NCBI GenBank assembly: GCA_032158125.1 | Contig: JASKOT010000007.1 | Span: forward strand, 62,001-126,000 | Reading direction: 5' to 3' | Origin: Papiliotrema nemorosa | Taxonomy: Eukaryota > Basidiomycota > Tremellomycetes > Tremellales > Rhynchogastremaceae | DNA length: 64,000 nt | Part shown: positions 45,275 through 56,897 of the stretch, piece by piece | Position numbering within the stretch: the first letter of the stretch is position 1 | Layout: the number at the start of each line of letters is the position of its first letter | The notes under the pieces: generated by a model | Databases searched by the model: none | Told to the model about the DNA's origin: nothing | Seen by the model: the letters and a program-made list of their open reading frames with translations, nothing else | Position numbers and translations under genes: made by a program

Positions 45275-46059
45275 TCAATAATCATTGCTGTTGTCGTTGT
45301 TGAATCGGCCTTGGTTCTGGTCGGCACCGCCGTATCCACCACCTTGACCGTAGGATGAGTCTTGCTGGTAGTCGTCACCGCCGCTCTGCTGACCCTTGTG
45401 TCCTCCGACCTTGTTCATCAACCCACCAAGGGCAGACTTGACCTTTCCAGCCGCCCCACCGGAGTTGTTGTTGTTGTTGTTGTTGTCATTGTCGTAGTTG
45501 TCGGCGGAGCTATCAAAGCCACCTTGGTTCTGACCGTACGACCCCGAGTTGCCTCCTCCGCCAGAGTAAGAGTCATCATTGCCGTAATTGTTCCCGCCCG
45601 AGAGTCCACCTTGTCCACCTCGGTTTGCGTTTCCACTGCCAAAGGTATCGCCTCCAGAAGAGTAATCGTTCGAGTTGTCGTTGCCGAACGATTGGTTGTT
45701 TCCTCCAGAGTAACTGTTGTCATTGTCGTTGTTCCTACCAAACTGGTTTCGTCCACCTAGAGCGCCCGAGGTGTTGCCCCCGGAGAAGTCGTCGTCGTTG
45801 TTGTTTCCGCCGAATCCTGCACCCTGGTTGCCGTATCCCGTGTTGGTTCCCCCAGAGTACGAATCGGTGCTGTCGTCGCCGAACGACTGTCCCCCTCGAC
45901 CTCCTAGCCCGCCTTGGTTTCGCGAGCCAAAGCTGTCATCCTAGCCATCAGCAACGTTCGACCTGGACACACGTGGTTGAGACTCACTTGGTTGGACTGG
46001 CCGTAAGAGTCCTGATTGTTTCCCCCGTACGAGTCAGAGTTGTCATTGTAGCCGGACAT
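45275..46059 (-). CDS. Asn/Gly/Ser/Asp-rich Ddr48-like protein
   Basis: Two exons (45988-46059 and 45275-45940) join at Ser-Asn-Gln/Asp-Asp-Ser and encode about 245 residues. Almost the whole protein is made of short units such as SYGGNNQ, DSYSGGT, NDYSSGG and GNDDSYSGGG, plus a poly-Asn run. It has no signal peptide or membrane segment. One ordered-looking island, GKVKSALGGLMNKVGGHKG, is amphipathic and basic. Composition and unit type resemble yeast Ddr48, a stress-induced protein with repeated NNDSYGS octapeptides, but repeat order differs and homology cannot be claimed from composition alone. TATA and STRE-like elements upstream support stress-regulated expression. It may form a disordered protective or condensate-prone protein. 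Confidence 0.75.
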
Positions 46060-46178
46060 GGTTGTCAGTTGGTGTTGAGAGTTGAAGAAAGGAAGAAAAG
46101 ATTGAAGATTGAACTGGACGAGATGGAAGATGGATGAGATTGTACTGGAGAAGACTCTCGCTCGTCACGATGATGCAA

Positions 46179-46184
46179 TATATA
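46179..46184 (-). promoter_or_regulatory. TATA box of the Ddr48-like gene
   Basis: TATATA lies about 120 bp upstream of the ATG at 46059 in an otherwise non-AT-rich region. It would give a leader of under 100 nt. Confidence 0.5.
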
Positions 46185-46276
46185 CCAAGTCTCCCATTCA
46201 TGACTATAGATGCTCCTTCGATGATCTATGACCTCACAGGTCCCGCTCGGTCCAATTTGATACACATCTACGCATC

Positions 46277-46375
46277 AGGGGGGTGGGGTGGAGAGAATCC
46301 GTTCCCCCGAAGTTTTAGGGGGACTATTCACAGAGACGGGCAGGTGAATTCGAAAATTAGCCGGAGTGGTCCCCT
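46277..46375 (-). promoter_or_regulatory. Cluster of STRE-like AGGGG/CCCCT sites
   Basis: AGGGG occurs at 46277-46281 and 46317-46321, CCCCT at 46371-46375, and a CCCCC at 46304-46308. They lie 220-320 bp upstream of the Ddr48-like start codon. In yeasts AGGGG is the core of the stress response element bound by Msn2-type zinc-finger factors. The match is to the core only. Confidence 0.4.
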
Positions 46376-47316
46376 GGTCGTACTCGACTCGCTCGTAGTC
46401 TGACAAACCTCCATGTGACCAGCAGACCGAAGCATGAGAGACGGATGATCTACGTGAAAGCCGAGATCCATTTTTGGACTGGGCGGTTTCAAATTTGGCT
46501 GTCTTTATCCGCTATCACCGGGCTTCTCTGCTTGACCACGCGCATCAACTTGCAAATCGTGGAGTGGTGCGAGAAACGATGCAATCGCCAGAGCACGCAA
46601 GCATAGGGCAGGGTCCGAGGTCCCATAGATACGAGAAAGGGTAGCCTAATGGCTCTTCGCCGCGCAGTCCTCTCACTCTTGACCATCTGTCCCGCCGCGT
46701 TGTCTAGCGGAACTTTTGAGTGATGGCATACGCGGTACAGACGAGGTCAACGGTACATGGCCAGTTGGCCGACTGCCCCCTATTGCTTGGCGAGTTGGCG
46801 AGTTGGCCGACCTCCGATCGCTTGGTTGACCCGATTAGTTTCAACTTCCTGTGCCCGTTTAATATCCCTGCGCAACCCTATCTTCCATTCGTGAATGAAT
46901 AACGCTCACGAATGAATGACGCTCAGAGGAAAACCTATTAACATGTTTACTGCGATTCCTGGCTGAACCTCTCCGTGTTCTTTTGTCCGTTTCGCGCAGG
47001 CAACAAGACCGAGTGATGGCCAGTCGTGCGGGTTTTCCGCTTCATCTTCACTCGAATTGATGCTATTCAGTGGTGGGATAGAGAGGAACGGGACTGCCTT
47101 CGTAGGTGGTAGATGATGGCATGGCCAGACGTCTGGATTCTGCCATTTGCTTTTGGCTAACAGCGGGAATGGTGCAAGCATGGGCGAAAGTAGTCGACCC
47201 CTTGAAACGATTCGTGTCGGTCAGAGGTGACTGATGCCCGGGTGGCCATCAAGGAATCGATCAACTTTGCGCCCTCATCGTTCAACTTGTTTGTTCATTC
47301 CTTCTTTCCATTCACC
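46376..47316. other. Gene-poor intergenic stretch
   Basis: About 0.94 kb upstream of the Cys-rich orphan. I find no supported gene. Short open frames have no splice partners or protein-like composition. A local imperfect direct repeat (around 46890-46925, copies of gaatgaat-acgctca) and a repeated GAGTTGG unit (46793-46815) are the only structure seen. Confidence 0.45.
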
Positions 47317-49447
47317 ATGTCGTTTTACAAGTTGGGCTTGATCCGAGAGGACCTTGGGACGCTCTGGACACCCGAGTTGGAAGCCTTTGCCATTAGCATC
47401 GACGAAGCAGATGATCTCGCCCCCGACAACTGTGACAAACTCGAAGACCTCGTCGACGATGTCTGTCAACCCTTACCCCACATTGTAAACGCCAACTTGC
47501 CCAACGTGGTGGAGCCGTACGGCTTTGAACGAGTACAAATGCTCGGCGATTCATTTGTCAAGACTTGGAAGGCAGTAGAGAAGCCACCTACCCAGTCGCC
47601 GTGTTGGGTAGGCTGCGAACACTGTCACGATTTGCACCCCAGTGTCACTTACCGGTGAGTCGTGAACCGTCCGACTCGAGATATCCACCATGCTGGCAAG
47701 GCGCATCAGGGGTCAAGGCATCCAGTGTGGACAACACCCAAACCAGCCGACCTATATCTCGGATTTCGACCTCGGTTCCGACAAGACGCTCCGTCCCTTG
47801 AGGTGTCTTGCTTGTCAGAGGACGGGATCAAGATGCGATCTCGAATCGGTAGATATCAGGTACATTGTCAATGGGGGCAAGCGAACTCTGGTACCGTTTC
47901 GATCATCTGTATCCGACAAGCCGCTTGGAAGTTCTGGCTTGTCGATGACCCATCCGGCGCCGCCACAATCATCCATCATAGACAAGTCGGCCAAGGACCG
48001 GATCACACACGCCTCATCATCACAGCCGCCAGCCTCTGGCGCATCAACATTCATGACTCCTGTGCCTACGCCTTCGAAGCATTCACAACCAACGCCGACG
48101 ACTTTGCCAGAAGTCATAGGAAGGAAGGACACGGACGATGAAGATGTGGCAGTCCCAAATCAACCAAAGGACAGAAACCAACGGAGCGGACATGGGGTCG
48201 CAGGGTTCATTGATCCTCGAGCGACTTCTACCACACGTCAAGACTACTCGTCACCTGTGACACTCAAGCCGAGCATGGGAGCTAAAGGTGCACACGGATC
48301 TGACGCAGACGAAGCACCTATGGTCATCACCATTATCGACACAGAGGATGAATCCTCATCTGGCTTCGGCAGTGACAGCGCCTCTGTTCAATACGCTACA
48401 CCACGAGGCGCTCCAGCACCGCGACAAGCTCGAGAAGCTCCCGAGATTCCCAAGTCTACTTCGTCGCATCCGCCGCCCATCTACTTTCCCCTTCCCAACG
48501 TCGAGTTGCCACCCCAAAACGTCCGAAAGATCCCCAGCGTGCACCCACCTCGTGATTTTGTGTTCTGTGGTCATCCGAGGGAAATGCCAGACATTCCGGT
48601 CTATGAAGAAACCACACTTAGCCTTCCCGACGACTCGGAGCTTGCAGGCCCTGGAGAGGTGGCGCATAAACAAGACCTGCTTTTCGTACAGCAATTACGA
48701 CAAGACCTCAACCAATGGGCCGCGCAAAAAAATGCCACAAGACGGCTGGATCACTGGCTAGAGACTCGTAGGCGAGAGCAAGCCTTGGAAAGGGAGACAA
48801 CCACTCGTTCCGATGCGTGGACTATGGCCGAGCGCACCGTCCAGCCATTGCTTGATCATTTGCTGTCGCACATTACGCAACTCGAAGAACGATTGCATAC
48901 TGCGACCGCTAGGAACACGGTCTGCCATTGTGATACATCTTCACTAATGGAGCGACTGGCAGCGTTTATGGCTGTTCATCCCTTTCAACCCGAATTCACT
49001 TTTCCATCGGTCCTAGCCGAGCCTGAAGGGACCGAAGACACTGCGATCTCGTCGACATCGAGCGCTGAAGGAACAGCATTCACTCTGCTCCATCACGTCT
49101 TTGGTCCCCAAGCCCAGACTATGCACGAAGGCCAATCCGATGATGAGCTCGATGATGGATCGTACAAACCCGCCACAGAAGAGGCAAAAGGTCCCCTGCC
49201 TAATGCTGAACCTGGTATGACTGACCTCATCCGGTCCGTCAAGTCACGAATCAGACGAGGGCGAGAATGTGACAAGGAGTCACCGGAAGAGACGGACGTT
49301 GGGCCATCTCGAAGAGATAAGGGTAAACGAAGGCGAGTGGCTGATTCTGAGACACCAGAGCCATCGCGTCGTCGAAAGGGCAAGACTCCCGAGGCAGCCA
49401 TGGTAACAAGATCGTCGGGACAGGCAGAGGGTTCAAGGAGAGGTTAG
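47317..49447 (+). CDS. Orphan Cys-rich, charged protein (possible zinc binder)
   Basis: Two exons (47317-47654 and 47710-49447) join as TYR/GQG and encode about 691 residues. I do not recognise the family. The N-terminal 115 residues are compact and acidic (MSFYKLGLIREDLGTLWTPE start). A Cys/His cluster follows: WVGCEHCHDLHPSVTYR, IQCGQHPN and LRCLACQRTGSRCDL. That could form one or two zinc sites; the last element resembles the CxxC-x5-C pattern of lineage-specific basidiomycete proteins. The middle is disordered and Ser/Pro-rich. A predicted helical region (48660-48960, LFVQQLRQDLNQWAAQ and a Glu/Arg-rich run) may be a coiled coil. The C-terminus has bipartite basic clusters (KGKRRRVAD, SRRRKGK) that look like nuclear signals. 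A nuclear regulator is a reasonable guess. Confidence 0.72.
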
Positions 49448-51025
49448 AGGATATCAAGGCGTTCGTAGTCTCCACTCGATGCATACTGTACATAATTGAG
49501 CTGCTCTTTCGGGGCAAGTACTCGAAAAGACCGAACTCTAGGTCAATGATCCGGGAAGACGACTTGCACAACTGGAAAAGGGAAGACTTGCCCTTGCCCT
49601 TACGTCCTTTACACGAGGACAGCGCACAATGGTGCAGCTAACCCTTTTTGGTGTACAGTATGTACCTCCCAGCGCAATTCTACCTTCGCGTCCCGAGTCG
49701 GTTCTCCTTTTCTTCCCCCGTGGATCCGAGATTTCTCCAGGAAACCACAAACTCAAATCCGGATCGACCAGTGTCTTTCGGGAAGAATTCGTCCGGAACA
49801 TGGTCGAGAGACTGCAAAATGAGCCTGAAGTCGGTCTCGGCTCTCTATCGCGCTTCTGTCGTCTCGAGCCAAGGTTGGTCCGCTTGTTGCTCTGCCTCCC
49901 ACATTGCCCGATACGAGATGTAGCTGCGGCCAGTCTTGCTACTGACGTTGATTCTCAGCCTGTTCTGCTTCGAAAGAGGTGGAGGCTGAAGCACCAAGAG
50001 GTAGAAGGAGCGAGCTAGCCACACTGGAAATGGCGTTGGGCTGGTGCGGGTGCCGAGTTATTTTATCGGCGGTGTCGGTGTATAGGGGGGAATTTGACAG
50101 AGCCGGCGACCTGGACCCGGAGGCAAAGGAGGTGGTGATTGTACGGGGATGGATGTGTCAGTATCTACCAAAGATCATCCTTGGGATCGGATTGGGCCGA
50201 GTCGTATTGTCGAGGTGTCTGGGAAAGACCGGCGAGGAACAGATGAGGGTTCATGCTCGAGCAGCGATTTGAGAGCCCATAACATATCTTATCCAGCTAC
50301 GTGCAACTGCTGTGCAGCAGACCAGACCAATCACGCGTGCATGAGGGGAGATATGAATAATGGATACACGGATCCAAGGAACGTTGCTCGTCGGGTGGGT
50401 GGCAAATAGTTGAAAAGTCGGAAACGATTCGTTTCCGACAGCTCTGGCGGGGTCAGACGTCACGAGTTTCAATCTGGCGAGCTCGACCATTGTGAGATTT
50501 ACACGTATGGGTCCCAAGGTCGTCTCTGCATTTGGAGATCAAGCACAAGACAATGGGTCTCCTGGGAACGTAGGGCAAGTTGCTACGGGATGTGTATCGG
50601 GCCTGCGAGGCAGTAGACCGAACGTTACGGGACATCACCCGAGTCTCGTGATTGCCAAAGACAAGGACTCGCCATAGACTGACTGAAGGGTTCATTCAGA
50701 CTGAACAATGAACCGAGTGCTCATGGAGCAAGTTAAATATAGTCCCTACATGGCATCAAGCGGAGAGAGTGGGTGCTGTAATTTTACTCCAAGGAGTCAC
50801 CAGCCTGATTCGAGGAGCCGGGCAGGGACTGGCATGGTCGCGCACAAGACCGCATCGGCAGAGGTGATCGCTTGCATTACAGCAAAAGATGTAAAAATGT
50901 CATCGAGCATGACCAAGGCCACAGAGCGGTCCGATGATGGTGCTTGGTACACTTTCTCTTCAACAAACTCCATATGCACTTCTGATTCTCTCCCCCTCCG
51001 AGATCTCACCTGCCTCCTCCGCGGC
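49448..51025. other. Gene-poor intergenic stretch before DEF1
   Basis: About 1.58 kb between the Cys-rich orphan and the DEF1 stop codon. Several open frames up to 130 codons occur (for example 49629-50018 plus), but none has repeats, domains or convincing splice signals. The right-hand part should be the DEF1 3' UTR. Confidence 0.45.
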
Positions 51026-53849
51026 CTACTGCTGCCAGTGAGAGTAGCCATTTCTCGAACCGTATTGTTGGCCGTACTGGCTCCAGTCCTGGTTACCGTA
51101 CCCTCCGGCACCGTATGGATAGTTGAATCCGCCGTGTTGTTGCTGTTGCTGTTGTTGCTGATTGCCTTGTTGCAATGGCGTGGATCGGTTCTGACTTCCT
51201 GGAGCACTGGTCTGGCTCTGAGCGGATTGCGACTTGAATCCATCATCAGGAGTCGATGCTTGAGGTCGAGAGCCAGCGGAAAGTCCTCCGTTTCCGCCGA
51301 GGAAATTATGCAGACCTGCAGCGGATCCTTGAGACTGGTACGAACCAGGAGCTTGACCTTGTTGCTGCTGTTGACCGGCCTGCAGCTTCGAGTCTCCGTA
51401 TCGACCCGCGCTCAGGGAAGATTGATCGTCATAGGCAGAAGGATATGGGGAGGGCCCACCGTACGGCGAGTGCGCTGGAGCAGGCGAGGCCTTGTTGGCC
51501 TGCGGAATGGGTGCAGGTTGTTGCTGCTGAGGAGCTGGCTGTCCATACAGATTGCCTCCTCGAGCAGCAAGTGGGTAGTATTGTTGGAATCCAGGACTGG
51601 GCGCTTGACCATCTGGGATGAGTTGTAGCTCAAAATGGGGCGACGTACACTGGTAGTATGGGTTGTATGGAGCAGCTTGGTAGTAACCCATGTTGCTGAG
51701 CTGAGAGTAATATTGGCTCTGATGCAAGTTGGGCTGAGCTGGGGCAGAGGGGTTTTGCGAGGGGGGTTGTTGCTGCTGTTGCTGTTGTTGAGTCTGCTTG
51801 GGCTCTTCGGCCGCAGGTCGTGGGTAGCCACTGGCACCGTACGAATCGTATGCCTGACAGGTCAGCCTCAATCTTGCCTCTAATACTCACTCGTTGAGCG
51901 GCACCAAAGGCATCGCTCTGTTGATGTTGGTTGTGTTGAGGTTGACCGAACAATTGTGATCCGCCAAAGCCACCAAAGCCCGAGTCGTATGGGCTGGCCA
52001 CATGCTGTTGGGTAGGTGCGGACTGGGTTGGTTGTTGCGAATTCTGCGCGTGTTGAGTGCTGGGCGCGTGTTGCGACTCTTGCGCGGGCTGCTGCTGTTG
52101 CTGTCCCTGTGACGCAAAGGCGCTCGAGTAATCGTGCTGGCCGCCTCGGTAGAATGATTGTTGGTACTGGTCGTGGGAAGGAGCTTGAGGTTGTTGCTGC
52201 TGTGGCTGCCCAAATTGCGAACCGTAGCCTGGAGCTTGCTGTTGTAGAATCTGATGAGGAGCCTGATAGCTCTGGTGCGTGGGGGCTTGTTGCTGTTGAT
52301 AGTAGGGGGTAGCGCTCGGTTGGGAAGGAGCAGGTTGGGCGATAGGTTGGGCGATAGGTTGAGGGGCTCGTACGGGGGACGTAACGGTCGGGAGGGGAGG
52401 CGCTGGCTGAGCAGGAGTCTTCTCTGCGCTCGGCTCGACGACGGGTGCCTCGACTCCGTCTCCACCTTGACCGCCAAAGCTCAAGCTTCCGAATTGCATC
52501 TCCATAGCCGACACCGAGCTGGCAGCAGCAGGCAGAACAACACCTTGGTCATCGGCATTCCTGTATCGACCAGCTCGCGAAGCGGTTCGAGGTTGAGCAG
52601 CAGCAGCCTTGGCAGCCACAGTGTTGAAACCAGGTGGACCGGTATAAGTCGTAATGGGTTCTGGAGCGGCCTCGACGGGTTGAGAAGATGGAGCAAAGGA
52701 CTGGCTGGCGATCGCTGGGTCCTCCCATGCTGCTTCCTCCACTTGCGGCTCGACTGGCTCCGTCTGGCTTTCAGGCTCTGCCTCGAGTATCTCCTCGGCC
52801 TGTTCCTCGACTTCTGCGGGTGCAGGCGCGTCTCCCCATGCTTGTTCTGGCTCTGCGGGAGTCTCTTCGTGGATCTCCTCGGGTACTTCTTCCGGCGCTT
52901 CAGTCGTGGGCTCCTCTGTAGTGACCGGTGCTGGAGCTTCGACCTTGGGTGCAGGTGGTGGGAGTGCTGGCTTGGGCTTCTCAACGGGTCTAGAGTTTCA
53001 GCATGTCTCGCTCCAAATGGGCTCTCTGTGCTCACTTTGCAATTTGCGCCCAAGTCAACTTTGGCTTGGCAGCTGGGACAGGCTTCTTGATCTCCTCTTG
53101 CCAGTCCGAACCACCCTGCTTCGCCGCGGCCTCGACCTCTTTGGCTGCAGGGGCATCTGACAGTCCTCCTGCAGCTATAAAGTCGTCTGCCTTGCTTGCC
53201 GGTGCCGGAGGCTCATCCTTGAGACCGTCTGCCCGTTCGTCTGCCTCGGCAGCGTTGGACTGCTCGACTTGGGTAGCCCATCCTTCCTCGGTCGTTTCGG
53301 TGGTCGTTGGGTATCCGTTGGCCTTTTTGGCAGCTCCCGCATAGCCGCCCGATGGAGCAGCACCGTTGACATTTGCAAATCCACCTCGTCCGCCTCGGAA
53401 ACCACCTCGACCGCCACGACCGCCTCGGGTAGGTTCTGGAATCAGCCAACACTCGAACGCTTTGACCTACCTCCGCCTCGACCACCTCGACCGCCCCTTG
53501 TCCCACCTCTTCCACCCCGTCCACCAAACCTCTCACCTGACACGGCCTCCCATCCACCCGAATCTGCGTTTCGGTTCGTGTGTCCTTTGCCTTGATGAGT
53601 TGGTGCAGCTTTCACGGGCTTCTTCTTTGTCGCCGAGGTGAATTGGCCCGCTCGACCTGCAATGAGTAGATGCACGAGTTGCGGATTTGACTACGAACCT
53701 TCAGTGATGGCCATTGCGGCTTCTTCGACGTTTCCTTTGGTGTCTTGCAATGTGAACGCTAGATCACTCTCGTCCCAAGACGGAAAGATGGCCTGTAGCT
53801 GTGATAGCTGGGAAGAGTACTTCCTGACCAGTTCTTCGACTGATGCCAT
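51026..53849 (-). CDS. DEF1: RNA polymerase II degradation factor Def1
   Basis: Def1 promotes ubiquitylation and destruction of stalled Rpb1 after DNA damage, working with Rad26; it recruits an Elongin-Cullin ligase. The ATG at 53849 starts MASVEELVRKYSSQLSQLQA, and the CUE-like domain follows (IFPSWDESDLAFTLQDTKGN, VEEAAMAI), spliced to an RGG-rich segment (GERFGGRGGRGGTRGGRG). The next part is acidic with Glu/Pro runs and KLTWAQIAK. The C-terminal half is extremely Gln-rich, with Q runs interspersed with Pro, Tyr and Gly. About five exons. The layout CUE domain plus long polyQ tail is characteristic of Def1, whose tail keeps the protein cytoplasmic until it is clipped. Low-complexity sequence makes exact exon edges uncertain. 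Confidence 0.85.
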
Positions 53850-54416
53850 GGTGAGAGAACGAGGTTGAGGGGGAAGGGTTGAATGCGAGAAGGGTTGATG
53901 ACAGTTGGGTGCCTGACGCCGAGATTGCTAGGTCTTTTTGGGCTTGACTCTCCAGATGGATCCGTTCTGAATCTGATAGACCAGTCAAGGTCTGTATGTC
54001 GGCTGTCAAGATGCTACGTGCCAAGGGTGATGATGTAGAAGTGTAGAGAATGATGAGTCTTGATGGGCTTCGACCCACTGGGACACGTTCAAGTGCCACA
54101 CTCGTGACTTTAAGCGACTCGTGTGCCACCTCACCTTTATAACGCCGGATATCACCGAGTCACCCCCCCGCCCCTCGCCACCCAGCCCGCGTTATCACTC
54201 GCCTGCTCTCGCCACGTCACTTCTCGGCGGCGACCGCCTCGGTCTGTTTTTGAGATTTTGTGATTTTTGAATAGCCAGACGACCATCCGATCAAGAGGTC
54301 TATAGTCGTGTAGATCATCACACCCGACCGTCGCATCTCAGTCCCATCCGCCTAGATCAGTCGATTCATCTCGGAAGGACCAGTCTCGACCCACCCTATC
54401 ATACCTAAAACCCACC
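53850..54416. promoter_or_regulatory. Divergent promoter region DEF1/NOG1
   Basis: A 567-bp gap between divergent starts. The sequence is pyrimidine-rich on the NOG1 side. No clear TATA box, known factor motif, RNA gene or repeat was found. Confidence 0.4.
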
Positions 54417-56626
54417 ATGTCGTCCGTGGCTGGTCTTCAGAACATCGCGCCGGTGCCCACGGCATCGGAATTCATCGATGTCGTCCTCAACTCGACCATG
54501 AGGAAGACGCCGACGGTGATCCACAAGAATGCAAGTAGTGCTCCTTGAAGTAGAATTCCACTGACGCTCAGTTCCAAATATCTCGTATCAGAAACTGTAT
54601 GTGGAGCTTTCACGTGCAGCTCGATACTAACCCGTAGTCTACATGAGAAAGGTCAAGTTCACCCAAGAGACCTTTGACGAGAAGATTGGCCGAATCATCT
54701 CAGAGTTCCCCATTCTCGACGTGAGTGGGCAATCTCTGATTGTTGCTGACAGACAGAACCTCCACCCCTTCCTCTCCTCCCTTCTCAACGTCTTGTACGA
54801 CAAGAACCACTACAAGCTCGCCTTGGGCCAGCTCAACACTGCCAGACACCTCATCTCCCAAGTCGCGAAAGACTACGTGCGACTGCTCAAATTTGGAGAC
54901 TCGCTCTACCGCTGCAAACAGCTCAAACGAGCTGCCCTCGGTCGAATGGCCACAATTATGAAACGACAAAAAGACCCACTTGCATACCTCGAGCAGGTCA
55001 GGCAACACATTTCCCGTCTGCCAGCCATCGACCCCAACACCCGAACGCTCCTCATCTGTGGCTACCCCAACGTCGGAAAGAGTAGTTTTGTAAACAAAAT
55101 CACCCGAGCGGATGTAGACGTTCAACCGGTAAGTCACCTATTGGTGCACTCGCTCACATCAGTACGCTTTCACCACCAAATCCCTCTTTGTCGGTCACAT
55201 GGACTACAAATACCTCAGGTGGCAGGTCATTGACACGCCCGGAGTCTTGGACCACCCACTCGAGGAGATGAACACGATTGAAATGCAATCCATCACCGCC
55301 TTGGCCCACTTGCGAAGTGCCGTCATGTATTTCATGGATCTCAGTGAGCAATGCGGCTACACCATCGAGGCTCAGGTAAGACTATCCCGCCACACAGCGC
55401 TGACCCCAGTGCAAACTCTTCCACTCGATCAAACCCCTCTTTGTCAACAAGCCCGTCATCCTTGTCATCAACAAGATTGACATTGTCCGTCTATCCGACC
55501 TCTCAGACGACAACCGAGCGTTTGTCGAGTCCATCACCTCGGACAAATCAGTCATCGTGGTCGAAGCATCGACATACTCTGAAGAGGGAGTCATGGACGT
55601 CCGAAATGCTGCCTGTGAAGCGCTACTCGCTCAACGAGTCGAGCAAAAGCTAAAAGGATCGAGGATCAACAGTGTCGCCAACAAGATCCACGTCGCCATG
55701 CCCGTCAAGCGAGACGACGTCGAGCGAAAGCCGTTTATCCCGGAAGCAGCGCTCAACCGAGTCAAATACGACAAAAACGACCCAGAGAGGAGGACGCTGG
55801 AGAGGGATTTGGAGCAGGCGATGGACGGCGTGGACATCTTCTCTGCCGACACAAGGAGTGAGCAACCCAATTCGATGTGTGCTGACGGTAGAAAACTATA
55901 TCCTCGCCGACGACTCGTGGAAATACGACAAGATGCCCGAATTCTACAAGGGCAAAAACGTCGCCGATTTCATCGATCCCGATATCGTGGAAAAGCTGGA
56001 GGCTTTGGAGCGAGAGGAAGAAGCATTGGAGGCCCAAGGCTTCTACGCTTCGGATCCCGAAGATATGGTGAGCGCCATCAAAACTCCCAAGCTGACTTCA
56101 GATCGACTCGGAAGAAGAAGAATTCCTCGAGGCGGCCAACCAGATTCAAAAGAAAAAGGCATCCATCAAGCGAATCTCGCAGGAAAAGAACCGACTGCAA
56201 AACAAACCCATCATCCCCCGAAAGAAAAAGCACGTCTCGCTGTCCGAGTTTGCCAACGGAATGCGCAAACACGGCCACGACCCGTCTGTTCTCGAAAAGC
56301 GAGCAGCGCGACTCATCGAGAAGAAAAAGGCTGCATGGGAAGAGGCTCAACCCCCGGCTGGCATGGAGATGGATGTCGACATGGACTCGATCCCCGATAC
56401 AGGTATCAAGGGCCGAGCCAATGCTCGAGCCCCCCGAACCAACCGACAGCTCGCGGGTCTGGCTACCCAAGCCCAATCCGACAAGGCCAACTCGTTACGA
56501 AACTTTGCGCAAAGAGAGCCCAACAGATTGGCCAAGGCTTCCGAATCGGATCGACATGTTCCCATCACGAGACCGAAATGGATGTTGGCAGGAAAGAGAA
56601 AGGGTGGAAAGACCGACCGACGTTAG
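54417..56626 (+). CDS. NOG1: Nucleolar GTPase Nog1
   Basis: Nog1 is a GTP-binding 60S assembly factor that sits on pre-60S particles and inserts its C-terminus into the exit tunnel. Predicted exons are 54417-54530, 54572-54596, 54638-54720, 54757-55138, 55163-55375, 55410-55857, 55892-56067 and 56102-56626. The helical N-terminus spans [19 protein letters not shown] through [18 protein letters not shown]. The G domain has [13 protein letters not shown] (P-loop), [18 protein letters not shown] (switch II region), and [19 protein letters not shown] (NKID). The basic C-terminus ends [16 protein letters not shown]. The first intron uses a GC donor (GCAAGT at 54531). Exon 2 is just 25 nt. Both are needed to keep the family sequence. 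Confidence 0.95.
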
Positions 56627-56897
56627 ACGGTTTGATGTGCGGATTAGATCATGTTTTTTCTCTCTATATACCCTTGACGACTTTGCAGACCCGGCACTTT
56701 ATGCATGTACTATCTTTCGGACCCTGTAGTTCTCGCGTACTGCGACGTCTAGGGGCCATGAATCACACTTGGAACTTTCCAGACTCGCCGAGAAGGTTGA
56801 CCGGACTTGACCGAGGACGTCCAAAGTCACCTTCCTTTCATCACTTGTCTCTCCGATACCTGCGCTTGTGCTTCAATTGGTCACCCCAACAACCTAC
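56627..56897. other. Tandem gap NOG1/small protein
   Basis: A 271-bp gap with the NOG1 3' end and the promoter of the next gene; nothing more is supported. Confidence 0.4.

Noticed and set aside
49629..50018. 130-codon plus-strand frame after the Cys-rich orphan, with neighbouring frames to 50272
   Set aside because: No recognisable domain, no consistent splice chain joining the neighbouring frames, and similar length frames occur by chance in this GC-rich genome.
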